Assembly: GCA_905221605.1 (NCBI GenBank) | Contig: CAJNDS010001002.1 | Span: forward strand, 410,337-474,336 | Length of the DNA: 64,000 nucleotides | From: Symbiodinium natans | Lineage: Eukaryota > Sar > Dinophyceae > Suessiales > Symbiodiniaceae | Direction: 5' to 3' | Program-made: the position numbers and the translations under genes | The notes under the pieces: generated by a model | The model's database searches: none | Told to the model about the DNA's origin: nothing | The model's input: the letters and a program-made list of their open reading frames with translations, nothing else | In this document: positions 32,703 through 42,110 of the stretch, piece by piece | Layout: every line of letters starts with the position of its first letter | How positions within the stretch are numbered: the stretch's first letter is position 1

Positions 32703-34990
32703 ATGGGTGGAGGAGGGTCGAAGGGCAGGGGCAAGAGCAAGAGCCCAGGCCCTAAGGGCCGAAGGGGCCCGCCCACGATCGACGAAGTGCAGCGCAGGCT
32801 AGTCCGCACGGCGAAGCTGGTTGCAGAGGCCGGTTCGCTCCGGGCGGCCTCTACCCGGTTGATGAGTTGATCGAGCAACTCGGCATCACCATCAACCAGT
32901 ACAACCAGGCGGTCGCGCACGACGCCAACCAGCGGAAGCCGAGGTTGGATACCTCGCACGCTGGCTTCCTGCGTGCCTTCCAAGGCCACTCGGCCGATTG
33001 CGGCCATCCTATGGGGTTCATGATGGAGGGTCTAAGTGAGACCGCCATCAACGATCTCATAGACCGGTATGGCCCGGCCATGTGGCACGGCACGGACCTG
33101 CATGTCGTGCCAAGCCTGATTCAGAACGGCTTGATCCCCGGCGGCGGGCCGGGAGGCCGCCTCGGAGTGCACTACGTCTTAGGCCACTGCCCCACGCAGT
33201 GGGAGGACGGGAGACGCGGGTTCCGCCGCGGATCGACTTGCATAGTCGAAGTCCGGTTGGCGGTCCTGCGGGACGCCGGAGTGCCTATCTATTCGGGAGC
33301 GGATGGGGTGGCTCTCACTGGCCAGATTAGAGCCACCGGCATCTCCCGCATCTGGGCACTCCCCAAGGGCTCGCCTGTTTACTCAGTCTTGATTGCTGAG
33401 TTGGAAGTGGATCGGTTGATCCAGCATGTCGACCTAAGGAGTTTAGGCGACACCAGTGCGGGCCCACACCCGCCGTTGGGGCGAGGACCGAGACTGGGCA
33501 CGGTCCAAGCGTCCCAAGCTGCTGCGGCCAGCAGTGGCGCGGCGAGCTCCTCGACGGTTGTGCTGGCCCCTGCGGGCCGTGTCATGGCCGCGGGGGCCGC
33601 CCAACCTGTTACCCCTCCTAAGGCCGCGCCTAAGGCCAAAGGGCGACCCTCAGGGGCTCCTAAGACTTCGATCGTTCCAGCGAAGCCCAAGGTGTACCCT
33701 AGGCGCAACGTCCCTGGCCCCAATGTCCTCGAGGCCGAAGACGCGCTCGAGGAAGAGGCAGCCCAAGAAGCTGAAGGTGTCGAGGAAGATAGTTCCAGCT
33801 CGGATCTTCCCGACACGCGGGCGCCTCCAGCCGCGGTCAAGGTGAAGGAGGACGAAGAGCCCGCTGATGGGGCCCAGGCCGAGAGCACAGAGGAAGGGTT
33901 CCTCGAACTCGGCCAATCGGTGGTCAGCAGCGCGAAGGAATACCTCGCGCGGTCCGAAGCTCTTCTAAGAGCGCAGAAGCTCCAGTCGAAGATACTGGAG
34001 GTGGCGGGAACCGCGATGGTGAAGCTAGAAAAGATCACCAAGCGTGAGGAATCCCTCAAAACACTGCGCCGAGAGGGAGAGAGTCGGGCGGCCGGGGAAG
34101 GCGCCGACGGGGAAGAGGTGTCTGACGATGGTCAGGATGCCCCCGGGGGTGCGGGATCGAGCAGTTCCGCCAGGCCTTCAGGAGGCGGGACCGCCCAGTC
34201 CGCCCCGGCCCCAGAGGAGCCTCGCCCCAACGCTGACGGCCACTATGGATGCTCAGCTCCTGGATGTGGGCTGGCCTTTGAGTCGCTGGTGCAGTACCAC
34301 TTGCATCAGGCGGCCTGCCATGGCGCCTCTCTTCCGCCCAACCTGGGGATCAGCCCCTCCGCACCTCTTGACCCTTTTCGTCAAGACTGGCGGGGACGGT
34401 TGTTCCGCCGAGGAAAGGACGGTGAGTATGGGGAGGTGCCCATGCTCCGAGTGATTCGGTACCACAAAGCCAACGGGTACGATCACTCGAAGGTCCCGCT
34501 CCTGAAGAGAGGGGACCGAATCCAGCTTGAGGACGGGTCGCACCACATTTATGGTGGTAGTCATCCGCCGGGGTGGCTTCGCGATGACCCCGAGCTGGAT
34601 CCCGCTCCAGAGAGCAGCGGTGGAGGGTCCACGCCCAAGAGCGAGCCCACGGAGGAGGCCGAGCCGGGACCTCCGCGGGAAGCCGCTCCGCGCGGGCGGG
34701 CCCTCGAGCCGCCGAAGAGCGACGTTCAGCAACGCCTTGCAGAGCGTCGTTCCAAGCGGGATTATTCGCCAGACCTGGTGACGCCTCTTGACGATCTCCA
34801 TGCCCAGGAGATCGATTCCTTCTTCGCGGGCGACCCAGCCGCGGACAGCCTTGACGTCATTCTGATGCGCGGGACTCACCTCAACGTTGGCCGGGAGCAG
34901 AAAGAGCCCCTGGTCAAGGAGGAACAGGAGGAGGAAGCTGAGGTTGTCAAAGACGAGGAGGTCTCGGTTGCACCGCGGATGAGGCGGACG
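32703..34990 (+). CDS. accessory protein with Tpt1/KptA-like ADP-ribosyltransferase-fold domain and C2H2 finger (one frame change)
   Basis: A start codon at 32703 gives MGGGGSKGRGKSKSPGPKG and IDEVQRRLVRTAKLVAEAG. The frame then changes near 32850 into one reading YPVDELIEQLGITINQYN, open to 35398. The region at 33078-33370 resembles RNA 2'-phosphotransferases (Tpt1/KptA) and related ART folds: WHGTDLHVVPSLIQNGLIPG, GRLGVHYVLG, STCIVEVRLAVLRDAG, SGADGVALTGQI. In that family the enzyme uses NAD+ to remove an internal 2'-phosphate from RNA, or ADP-ribosylates phosphorylated ends. The family's N-terminal Arg-His pair is not clearly present, so activity is uncertain. Later parts are acidic linkers, a coiled-coil-like stretch and a C2H2 finger (C-x4-C-x12-H-x4-H, about 34250-34320). 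Function in the element is unknown. Confidence 0.7.
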
Positions 34991-35262
34991 AAGTCGCCCT
35001 CCCAGCCAACCGAGCCTACGTCGAAGGCCGCTTTTACCACTACGGCAGCTGGCGGTGCTTCTTCTGCGAAGCGAGGACCAGTGCCTCACCACGCACGCGG
35101 GCGGCCCGAATGCGGGCGCCCCTTGCGACGGCCGATGGATCAATGGGATCGACATCGGGCGGTGGGAGGTAGATCCTCAAAACCGCGCCAGAGCAATGGC
35201 GGCGGAGGTTTTCTGCCGAAGAGCTTGAAGAACAACAAGCGCGGGCAGATGCCGCGATGCTT
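34985..35262 (+). pseudogene. region of repeated frame changes joining two accessory modules
   Basis: Coding-looking sequence hops frames within about 280 bases: one frame ends RMRRTKSPSQ, another reads ANRAYVEGRFYHYGSWRCFF, another reads INGIDIGRWEVDPQNRARAM, and a last one reads SAEELEEQQARADAAM into the next ORF. The nominal tail of the previous ORF here is Arg-rich and reads as off-frame. Either indel decay, sequencing indels, or RNA-level correction; decay or error is most likely. Confidence 0.6.
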
Positions 35263-36418
35263 CTCAGCGATGAGGAACTCGCTGAAGCCCTCCAGGCGGC
35301 CGAGGAGGCGCAGGCGGCCGAGCGCGCCAAGAAGCGGGAGCGGCGCCAGGCGGAGAAGGCGGAGCGCGATGATCACATCAGCGAGGCGCTCCGCATAGCA
35401 GGGTGGCAGTGCCCTAACTGCTATGAATGGAACCTTTCATTCAGGCAGCTGTGCTTTCGGTGCAGCACGCCTCTCCGCTTGGCAGAGGTCGTTTCCCGCG
35501 GGATTCCTGATCCGCGGCGCGGCGAAGAGAGGGACTCGGGCTCTGAAAGCAGCCAGGACGAGCTGGAGTACGAGATCCTTCTGGCCAATCGTGCGATGGA
35601 CCAAGAAACCATCCAACCTCTTCTTCGAAACAAACACAAGAAGAGGGGCGGCAAGAGACGTCGCGAAGAGGCGACGTACGGCAAGGGCCGCAACCCTTGG
35701 AGTGCTTGGGCAGACGCCCGTGGCAAGGGCCAGGGCAAGCCGAAGGGCAGAGGCAAGTCCGATGCCAAGGGCAAGCCCAAGGGGAGGGGCAGGTACGCCT
35801 GGAGCGCTTACGCCGCGGGCATTGTTGCCGCGCTCCAACCCCGCCCAAGCACAAGCTGGGTCCCAGCCTTTCCGTGCGGGTCGGCCCGGCCGCCGCCAAG
35901 TGTTCCATCCTGCATCGAGGCAATCGAAGCGTCGCTTAGCAAGGGCGCAAGCGTTCGGATTGTCGCCGACATGGGACAATGCCACCGCACCAAACTTCAG
36001 TGGCAAGCGTTGAAACGCTTGACGGCTGCAGGTGCCGAGGTGAAGGTGGGTTGCGGCTCATCCGTGCGCGACGCCCATGCTCGCGACAGCCGCGGGGCTA
36101 AGGTAGGCACCGGGATTCAAGGGCTGCACCATGCCAAGGCCCTTTGCCCAGCGGCCTGATGGCGCGGTGGTGCTGATTGGGAGCCTCAATTTTACCACAA
36201 GCAGCAAAGCCAATGCGGAGGCAGGACTTAAGCTTGAGGTCCCCAAGACGCACCCGGTCGCGCAGTCCTACATTGAGGATTTCCAGAGGGTGTCGGCTAA
36301 GGCATTCTCCCTCGATGAGGCGGTTGCAAGGCGCCCTCAGTTGGAGCGAGCCAGTAGCTCCAACGTTGCTGGCAACGCCACTCGTGCCCCCAACACTGCT
36401 CCACAGGGTATCGAGTAG
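35257..36418 (+). CDS. RanBP2-type zinc finger plus PLD-family (HKD) nuclease-like protein, frameshifted
   Basis: The first frame (35257-36159) starts with an acidic/basic helix (EELAEALQAAEEAQAAERAKK), then a RanBP2-type finger fitting W-x-C-x2-C-x3-N-x6-C-x2-C (Trp 50 to Cys 69), a type that often binds RNA or ubiquitin. A Lys/Gly/Arg-rich stretch and a PLD-like domain follow (ASVRIVADMGQCHRTK, LTAAGAEVKVG, GLHHAKAL). The frame stops at 36159, but another frame open to 36416 supplies the rest: DGAVVLIGSLNFTTSS and KANAEAGLKLE. Together these give HxK plus D-x6-G-S-x-N, the HKD signature of phospholipase D-type nucleases such as Nuc and Zucchini. One HKD unit implies a dimer. The split falls between K and D of the motif, so this copy is broken unless frameshifting occurs near 36140. 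Confidence 0.75.
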
Positions 36419-37097
36419 GCTGCGGCCAGTTGGCGCGGCGTGGTATGCATCCACGCATTATCAGAGCAGGCGTTGCAGCACGGCACGTTGCTTCGCCAAC
36501 CTTTTGCACTTTCTTCTGCTTGACTGCGGGCGAAAAGCCGCGGCGGGTTGGAAACCTGCCCATTTTGCATTCCCCGCACCTTTCTCCTCCGCCCTGCCTG
36601 TGGCCCCTCGTGCCGAGGGTGCTCTTTTGCAGGTGCTGCAGACCGTGTCCTGGTCGCGGCAATGCGCTCGCCGAAGCGCGTGTGAGTTGCATTGCCTGCG
36701 GCACAAGCCATGTGCGCGGCTCTCGCTGAGTCTGGTAGCCCGTAGGGTAGTTCCGGATAGGTGAGTAGCCGTAGCCGTAGCTTAGGACCGGTAGTGTACA
36801 GTGTACCATTTGTACCATAGTCTGCGTACTGGCAGCTAGAGACCAGCTCGAGGATTCAAGAGCCTCGCCCACCAGCAAAAGGGTGAGGACCTCCTGGGAA
36901 AGGGTGGTTAAGGGTTGCTGAGGGTTGCCGTCGTCGTGCGTTCGTTGTGGTGGTGCGGGCTAGCGTCCCTGCCGCATGCCAATGCTCATGATGTGCGGAC
37001 CACCGCGGTCGCACGCGACACCCTCTCCCTTCCCTTTCTGTGTTCAGCGCGAGTGCCTGCTGCACTCCGAGCTCGAGATGAGCTGGAAGCCTCGGCT
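36419..37097 (+). other. 3' untranslated region of the LTR element
   Basis: No conserved open frame. It holds a loose copy of the GC-rich repeat near 36598 and a CCGTAG/GTAGCCGTAGC stretch at about 36738-36780. It ends in the purine tract before the right LTR. Confidence 0.65.
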
Positions 37098-37107
37098 GAG
37101 GGGCGAA
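37098..37107 (+). other. candidate polypurine tract
   Basis: GAGGGGCGAA lies directly before the right LTR. It is purine except for one C, as expected for the plus-strand primer of an LTR element. Confidence 0.6.
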
Positions 37108-37401
37108 TGTGAGCAGGTCTAAGCACGCACGTTGCATGTGCAGAGCTGCCAGAACCAGTACTGTAGTTTTCTTTGCATGTGTAGTTTTGCAATTCGTTAC
37201 AATGCCAATTTTGGCTCAAGTACCGAGCTTGTGCCTTTGAGCACGGTAGTGTCGTACAGTAGCTCTTAGGTTGCTGTGCGGTCCGACCGGACGCACTCAG
37301 GCGTCGCCGCACAAGTGCTTGAACTCGCGAAGTCGTAAAACAGCGTGACCGGGCTGTGATTGCATTGGCTTAGTGCAAGTCCAGTGCTGGTCGACTTCAC
37401 A
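37108..37401 (+). repeat. right LTR
   Basis: 294 bases matching 21252-21545 with two differences by eye. It carries the same spliced-leader-like sequence at 37204-37220. It is followed by AT and then (AGC/AGT)n. Confidence 0.95.
37204..37220 (+). promoter_or_regulatory. dinoflagellate spliced-leader-like sequence in right LTR
   Basis: GCCAATTTTGGCTCAAG, identical to the copy in the left LTR and in the same orientation. Confidence 0.7.
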
Positions 37402-38030
<629 letters not shown>

Positions 38031-38082
38031 TCTTTCAGCGGAACGGGAAATGGAGAACTCTTGTTTTCTCGACTGCTTACTT

Positions 38083-38815
38083 GAAAGTGACTTATTTGAA
38101 ACACTTCCGAAAACTCATTTAACACACTTTTGGAAGTGACTCATTTGTAACACTTCCCAAGTGACTCATTTGAAACACTTCCGAAGTGACTCATTTGCAA
38201 CACTTCCCAAGCGACTTGAAAAACTTCCAAAAGACTTATTTGAAACACTTCCGAAGTGACTCATTTGAAACACTTTCAAAGCGATCGTTTCAGACACTTT
38301 CGAAGTGACTCGGACTCATTTGAAACACTTCCAAAGTGACTCATTTAAAACACTTTCAAAATGATTCATTTGAAACACTTTCCAGTGACTCGTGAAACAC
38401 TTCAAAGTAACTGATATTTGAAACACTTGAAAAGTGACTGATTTGAAACACTTCCAAAGAGACTCATTTGAACCACTTCCGAAGTGACCCATTTGAAACA
38501 CTTCCCAAGTGACTCATTTGAAACACATGGAAAGTGATTTATTTGAAACACATGGAAAGTAACTTGTTTGAAACACTTTCAAAGTGACTTGTTAGCCACT
38601 TCCGAAGTGACTCATTTGGAACACTTCTGAAGTGAGTCATTTGAAACACTTTCTAAGTGACTCATTTGACATCAGACTTCGGAAGTGTTTCACATGAGTC
38701 TTTTGGAAATTGTTTTCATGAAACACTTTGAAAGTGTTTTAAAATAAGTCACCGGAAGTGTTTCAAATGAGTTTCAAATAAGTCACTTTGGAAGTGTTTC
38801 ACATGAGCTTCGGAA
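38083..38815. repeat. satellite of about 25-bp units built on the palindrome CACTTCCGAAGTG, with an inversion
   Basis: About 27 diverged units of GTGACTCATTTGAAACACTT plus CC(G/A)AA. From about 38680 to 38812 the units are reversed (GGAAGTGTTTCACATGAGTC). Each unit can fold on CACTTC/GAAGTG, and the two arms can pair with each other. No coding potential beyond repeat artefacts. Confidence 0.92.
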
Positions 38816-39989
38816 TTTTTGCTGTTGAGACTTTGCTTGCGCGCGGACATCTATCCAGGTGGGCGCAGCTACAAGCCAAGGTGAGCGCAGGACCTTTCTC
38901 TCTTCTGGCCAGGGCAGTAGGTGCATATTCTCCCACGTAGAAGTGCCCGCAACCTGGAGGCAGCACAGCCGCATTGGCCTTTCCAGAGTCGAATTCGCTC
39001 TTGGAGCTTTTCACCAGAAGCCTGTGGAAGGTGACGGTTTGAGCAGTTCGTTTAATTCCAACTCCAGCGCGTGGAAAGCAGCCAAACCATAAGATTTCAA
39101 GCATTTTTGACGCGCGCAGGTGTTTGGCGGCCATTTCATTTCCAAAAAAGCCAAAAACGCTTCGGAAGCTCTTGCAACCCGCACGATGTTTGCACAGGAG
39201 GTTGCACGGAGGTTGCACGAGGTGGCACAAAGGTTGCACGAAACGGTGGTTGCACGGGGGTTGCACGGGGGTTGCCCGTTCGCGCAGAGTGGTGCAGGGT
39301 ACGCAAAAATGCTGTTGAAAAGTTGCTGGAGGCTTGCTGCTGCCCGGAAAGCCTTCAAAATCCTCCAAAAACTCAAGAAAACAAGCCCGAAGGCCTGAAA
39401 AGAACTCAAAAAACAGTTTCAGTGCAGTTACGAATCCTTTTCGGCCATTGCCCGTCCATTCTGGGGTTTCGCCCATTCCGTGCGCGTTTTCCCGTTCCTC
39501 GCTTATTTTCTCTTGGGCCTAAGGCCACGGACAAGACACATTGGCCAGGGTTTTTGTGAACTTAATCTTTTACGTGACTGTGGGCAGACTGTAAAATGAC
39601 AGCTGACAGTGGCAAGGGCCAGAGTTGATCGTGGGTCTCTAAAGGGTTGCGGTAGACACTGAAGCCGAAGTCTTACCCTCGAAACCTGTAATTCCACTCA
39701 AGACTGGCGACACATTTGTCGCAAAACGCCAAAATCTCGGTATTGCCCAAAGCCGAAGGCCCAGCACAGGCCTAGAAGGCGTTTTGGCTCTAAAGATCTC
39801 AGGACTTCGAGTTCAGGCTTAGTGCGTCTGTGTTCAGTGCAGGAACTCCCTGTAATGAGACCCTGCAGGTCCAGTGCGGCTTTTCAAACATGTTGTTCAT
39901 GTATGTTTTTCCGGGCTTTAACATCATCGATGGAAACGGAATACACTTGCTGACAGCTCCTGGGACCCAGAGTGGGCCCTTATTTTCTT
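38816..39989. other. no convincing gene; short GGTTGCACG repeat
   Basis: A long minus-strand frame at 38799-39476 has uneven composition and no domain, so I do not call it. A GTTGCACG(G/A)-type tandem repeat lies at about 39199-39285. The remainder up to the telomere-like tract shows nothing recognisable. Confidence 0.5.
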
Positions 39990-39997
39990 TTTTTGAA

Positions 39998-40383
39998 GTT
40001 TAGGGTTTAGAGTTGAGGGTTTAGGGTTTGGGTTTGGGGTTTAGGGTTTAAGGTTCCCTTATACGCCTCTGCAAAGCAGAAACACCTTCTTCCAAGTTCA
40101 CTCTGGGTCTAGAATCTCGCTGCCGGATGCTCGATCTGCCTTATCATTGTCTCTCTTCAACAGCGGAAACCCAGGATTTAGGGTTTCGGGTTTAATTGGA
40201 CTTTAGGGTTTAGACCTGAATGGTTACTTGGCCACCTTGCAAGTTGCTGGCCAGATGTACCGATGTGTGGCTTGTCCACCCGGAAGTCTCAGCTCGCATT
40301 TGGAAAGACAAGTTGCAGCTTGGCAGGGTTTAGGGTTTAGGATTTGGGGTTTGGGGTTTAGGGTTTAGGGTTTGGGGTTTTAG
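39998..40383. repeat. degenerate TTTAGGG-like interstitial telomeric repeats, three clusters
   Basis: Clusters at 39998-40052, about 40177-40215 and 40327-40383 mix GTTTAGG, GGTTTGG and GGTTTAA units on the plus strand. TTTAGGG is the plant-type telomere unit, also reported for dinoflagellates. The clusters are too degenerate for an active telomere. Confidence 0.8.
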
Positions 40384-41717
40384 GTTCTCTCGCAGCTCAC
40401 GCTTTAACGCTAAATGCCCTAGCTCTTTGCAACGGAAGGTTCAACACAGCTAAGGCAACCCTGGCGGTTGGTGGCAAGCGAAGCTGGCAGCGAGCTCTGC
40501 TTGTATACTAGTTTGAGAAGCCACGAAGACCGGAAAAATGTGTTGGGGAAGAGGTTTGGGGGACTGTGCTGGTTTTGGGAATTGTGTGCGCAGAGGGGTT
40601 GAGCAATGCACACTTCTTTCAAACATTAGTTTTACATTGAGGTTAAAGCAGTTTAGATTTGTAATTTAAAACGCCGTAACTTTTCCATTCTGTTCATCAA
40701 AATTGCTTTTTCACTCAACCCGGGCTCTAACTCTAACCTTCCGGCTTCCTCAGAATTGTCTTTGTGTCGTATGAAGAAGCCCGGTGTGTTTCTTTGACAT
40801 GTTTTGAATGAATGCTTCCACCTTTAGAAGCCAAAAATTGCCGCAAAACCTTGTTCTCAGTTCTTCGTTCAGCCGTGTTCACAGTTTGGGTGACATATCC
40901 CCCTTGAACTTGAAACTTCACTCGGAGAAAAAGTGAGGAAAGGTGACAGTGGGATGGGGTGGGGGGATTGGACAGGGAATTGAATGTTTTCAATATACAC
41001 ATGTTGCCATCTTATCTTTGGAAAAAAAGAAGCAAGTTGAACCATAATCCTCCCACATTGAAAACACGAACAGAGCAAAACATGAGCTTGTGAAATATTA
41101 TGATCATATAGATGATTGACCTTCCGCGTCTTCTTCGGGTTTGTATGTTGATACGTAAATGGAAATATAGATTTATGTAGATTTACATATCGTGATGCTT
41201 TCTATCAGTTATATTGTTTTATTGTTATTGTCAAAGGCCAGAGCATTCTCAATATTATCAAGTGTTGTTTTTTGTAAATTCACAGTTTGTGTGAAGATCT
41301 GATGTTTTGGCAGGAGTCTTCATTGTTCGCAATTTGGCAATATTGGTTGAATAAAAGAAGGGCTATCAATGTCGATATGGCAGATATCGTTGTTATACCT
41401 TATATAGTTTTTTTGATGCTAGGGTTTTCGATGGGGGGTCGCATATATAGATATGTATATACTCACGAGAAGGAGGAGGTTGTTACAAATACTTCGCTTT
41501 GAATATCTGTTGCTGGAAGGCGTGGCCTACAACGTGGGTCTTGGAGAGGGGGGGTAGCACCAACCCCCCTGAAACTTACCGTTTTCTAGTTGTCCACACT
41601 CGTGTGATATGAGTGAGGGTTTCGAGTGGAGAGTTTAGGGTGCTGAATGCTGGGATTAATTCAATATAGACCTCAAACAATTTGTCCCCTTTTCATAAAA
41701 TAGTATTGTTGTAAAAT
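40384..41717. other. AT-rich stretch without a recognised gene
   Basis: Visibly lower GC than the rest, especially 40610-41500 (runs such as AAATATTATGATCATATAG). A frame of 71 codons at 41287-41502 has no recognised motif. No repeat boundaries or element termini seen. Confidence 0.6.
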
Positions 41718-42110
41718 TAAAGTGGAGGAGTGAGGGCTTAAGTGCCCATGCAGCAATTAGTTCTTCCCCCCAAAAAAGCATGTTTTTGAGGGGTTAAGGT
41801 AGAGAGAGGAGTGAGGGCTTAAGTGCCCATGTAGCAATTACTGTAATTCTTCCCCCAAAAAGACATGTTTTTGAGGTGTTAAGGTGGAGGAGTGAGGGTT
41901 TAGCGCGGGTTTAGGATGCTTGGATTAGGTCAAGATTTTGCTCTTAGGTCAAGATTTTGTTCCAAAAATATCTCCGTTAACAATAATTGTAACCATTGCC
42001 ATGTCTTTAAAGATTGAGGTGGAGGAGTGAAAGCTTGAATACTCATGTAATGATGAAATCCCTCTCAATCATGAGCATTGTTTTGAAGGATGAAGATGGA
42101 GGAGTGAGGG
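41718..42110. repeat. diverged tandem repeat, unit about 85 bp
   Basis: Units share (GT)GGAGGAGTGAGGG, CTTAAGTGCCCATG, TTCTTCCCCCCAAAAA and CATGTTTTTGAGG. Two good units lie at about 41718-41800 and 41801-41886. Partial or diverged units start near 41887, 42015 and 42092. Confidence 0.75.

Larger units (their letters stand above)
21252..37401 (+). mobile_element. Ty3/Gypsy-like LTR retrotransposon, 16.15 kb, with rearranged RT and accessory domains
   Basis: Bounded by two 294-bp direct LTRs starting TGTGA and ending TCACA. By eye they differ at two positions (an a/g in CCGAACTTG versus CCGAGCTTG and an a/c in GCGTAGCC versus GCGTCGCC), so insertion is recent. It sits in (TAG)n; the flanking bases (GTAG left, ATAG right) do not give a clean target-site duplication. 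A primer-site candidate follows the left LTR and a purine tract precedes the right one. Order: Gag-protease-RT(C half)-RNase H-insert-integrase in one 2764-residue ORF, then RT(N half), a Tpt1/KptA-like domain, C2H2, RanBP2-type and PLD-like domains in later ORFs. The first 8.3 kb is uninterrupted and the last third has several frame changes. Order RNase H before integrase places it in the Ty3/Gypsy group. Confidence 0.94.

Noticed and set aside
38799-39476. 225-codon minus-strand frame
   Set aside because: Uneven composition, includes the GGTTGCACG repeat and satellite edge, no recognised motif. Could be an old repeat-derived fragment but not supportable as a gene.
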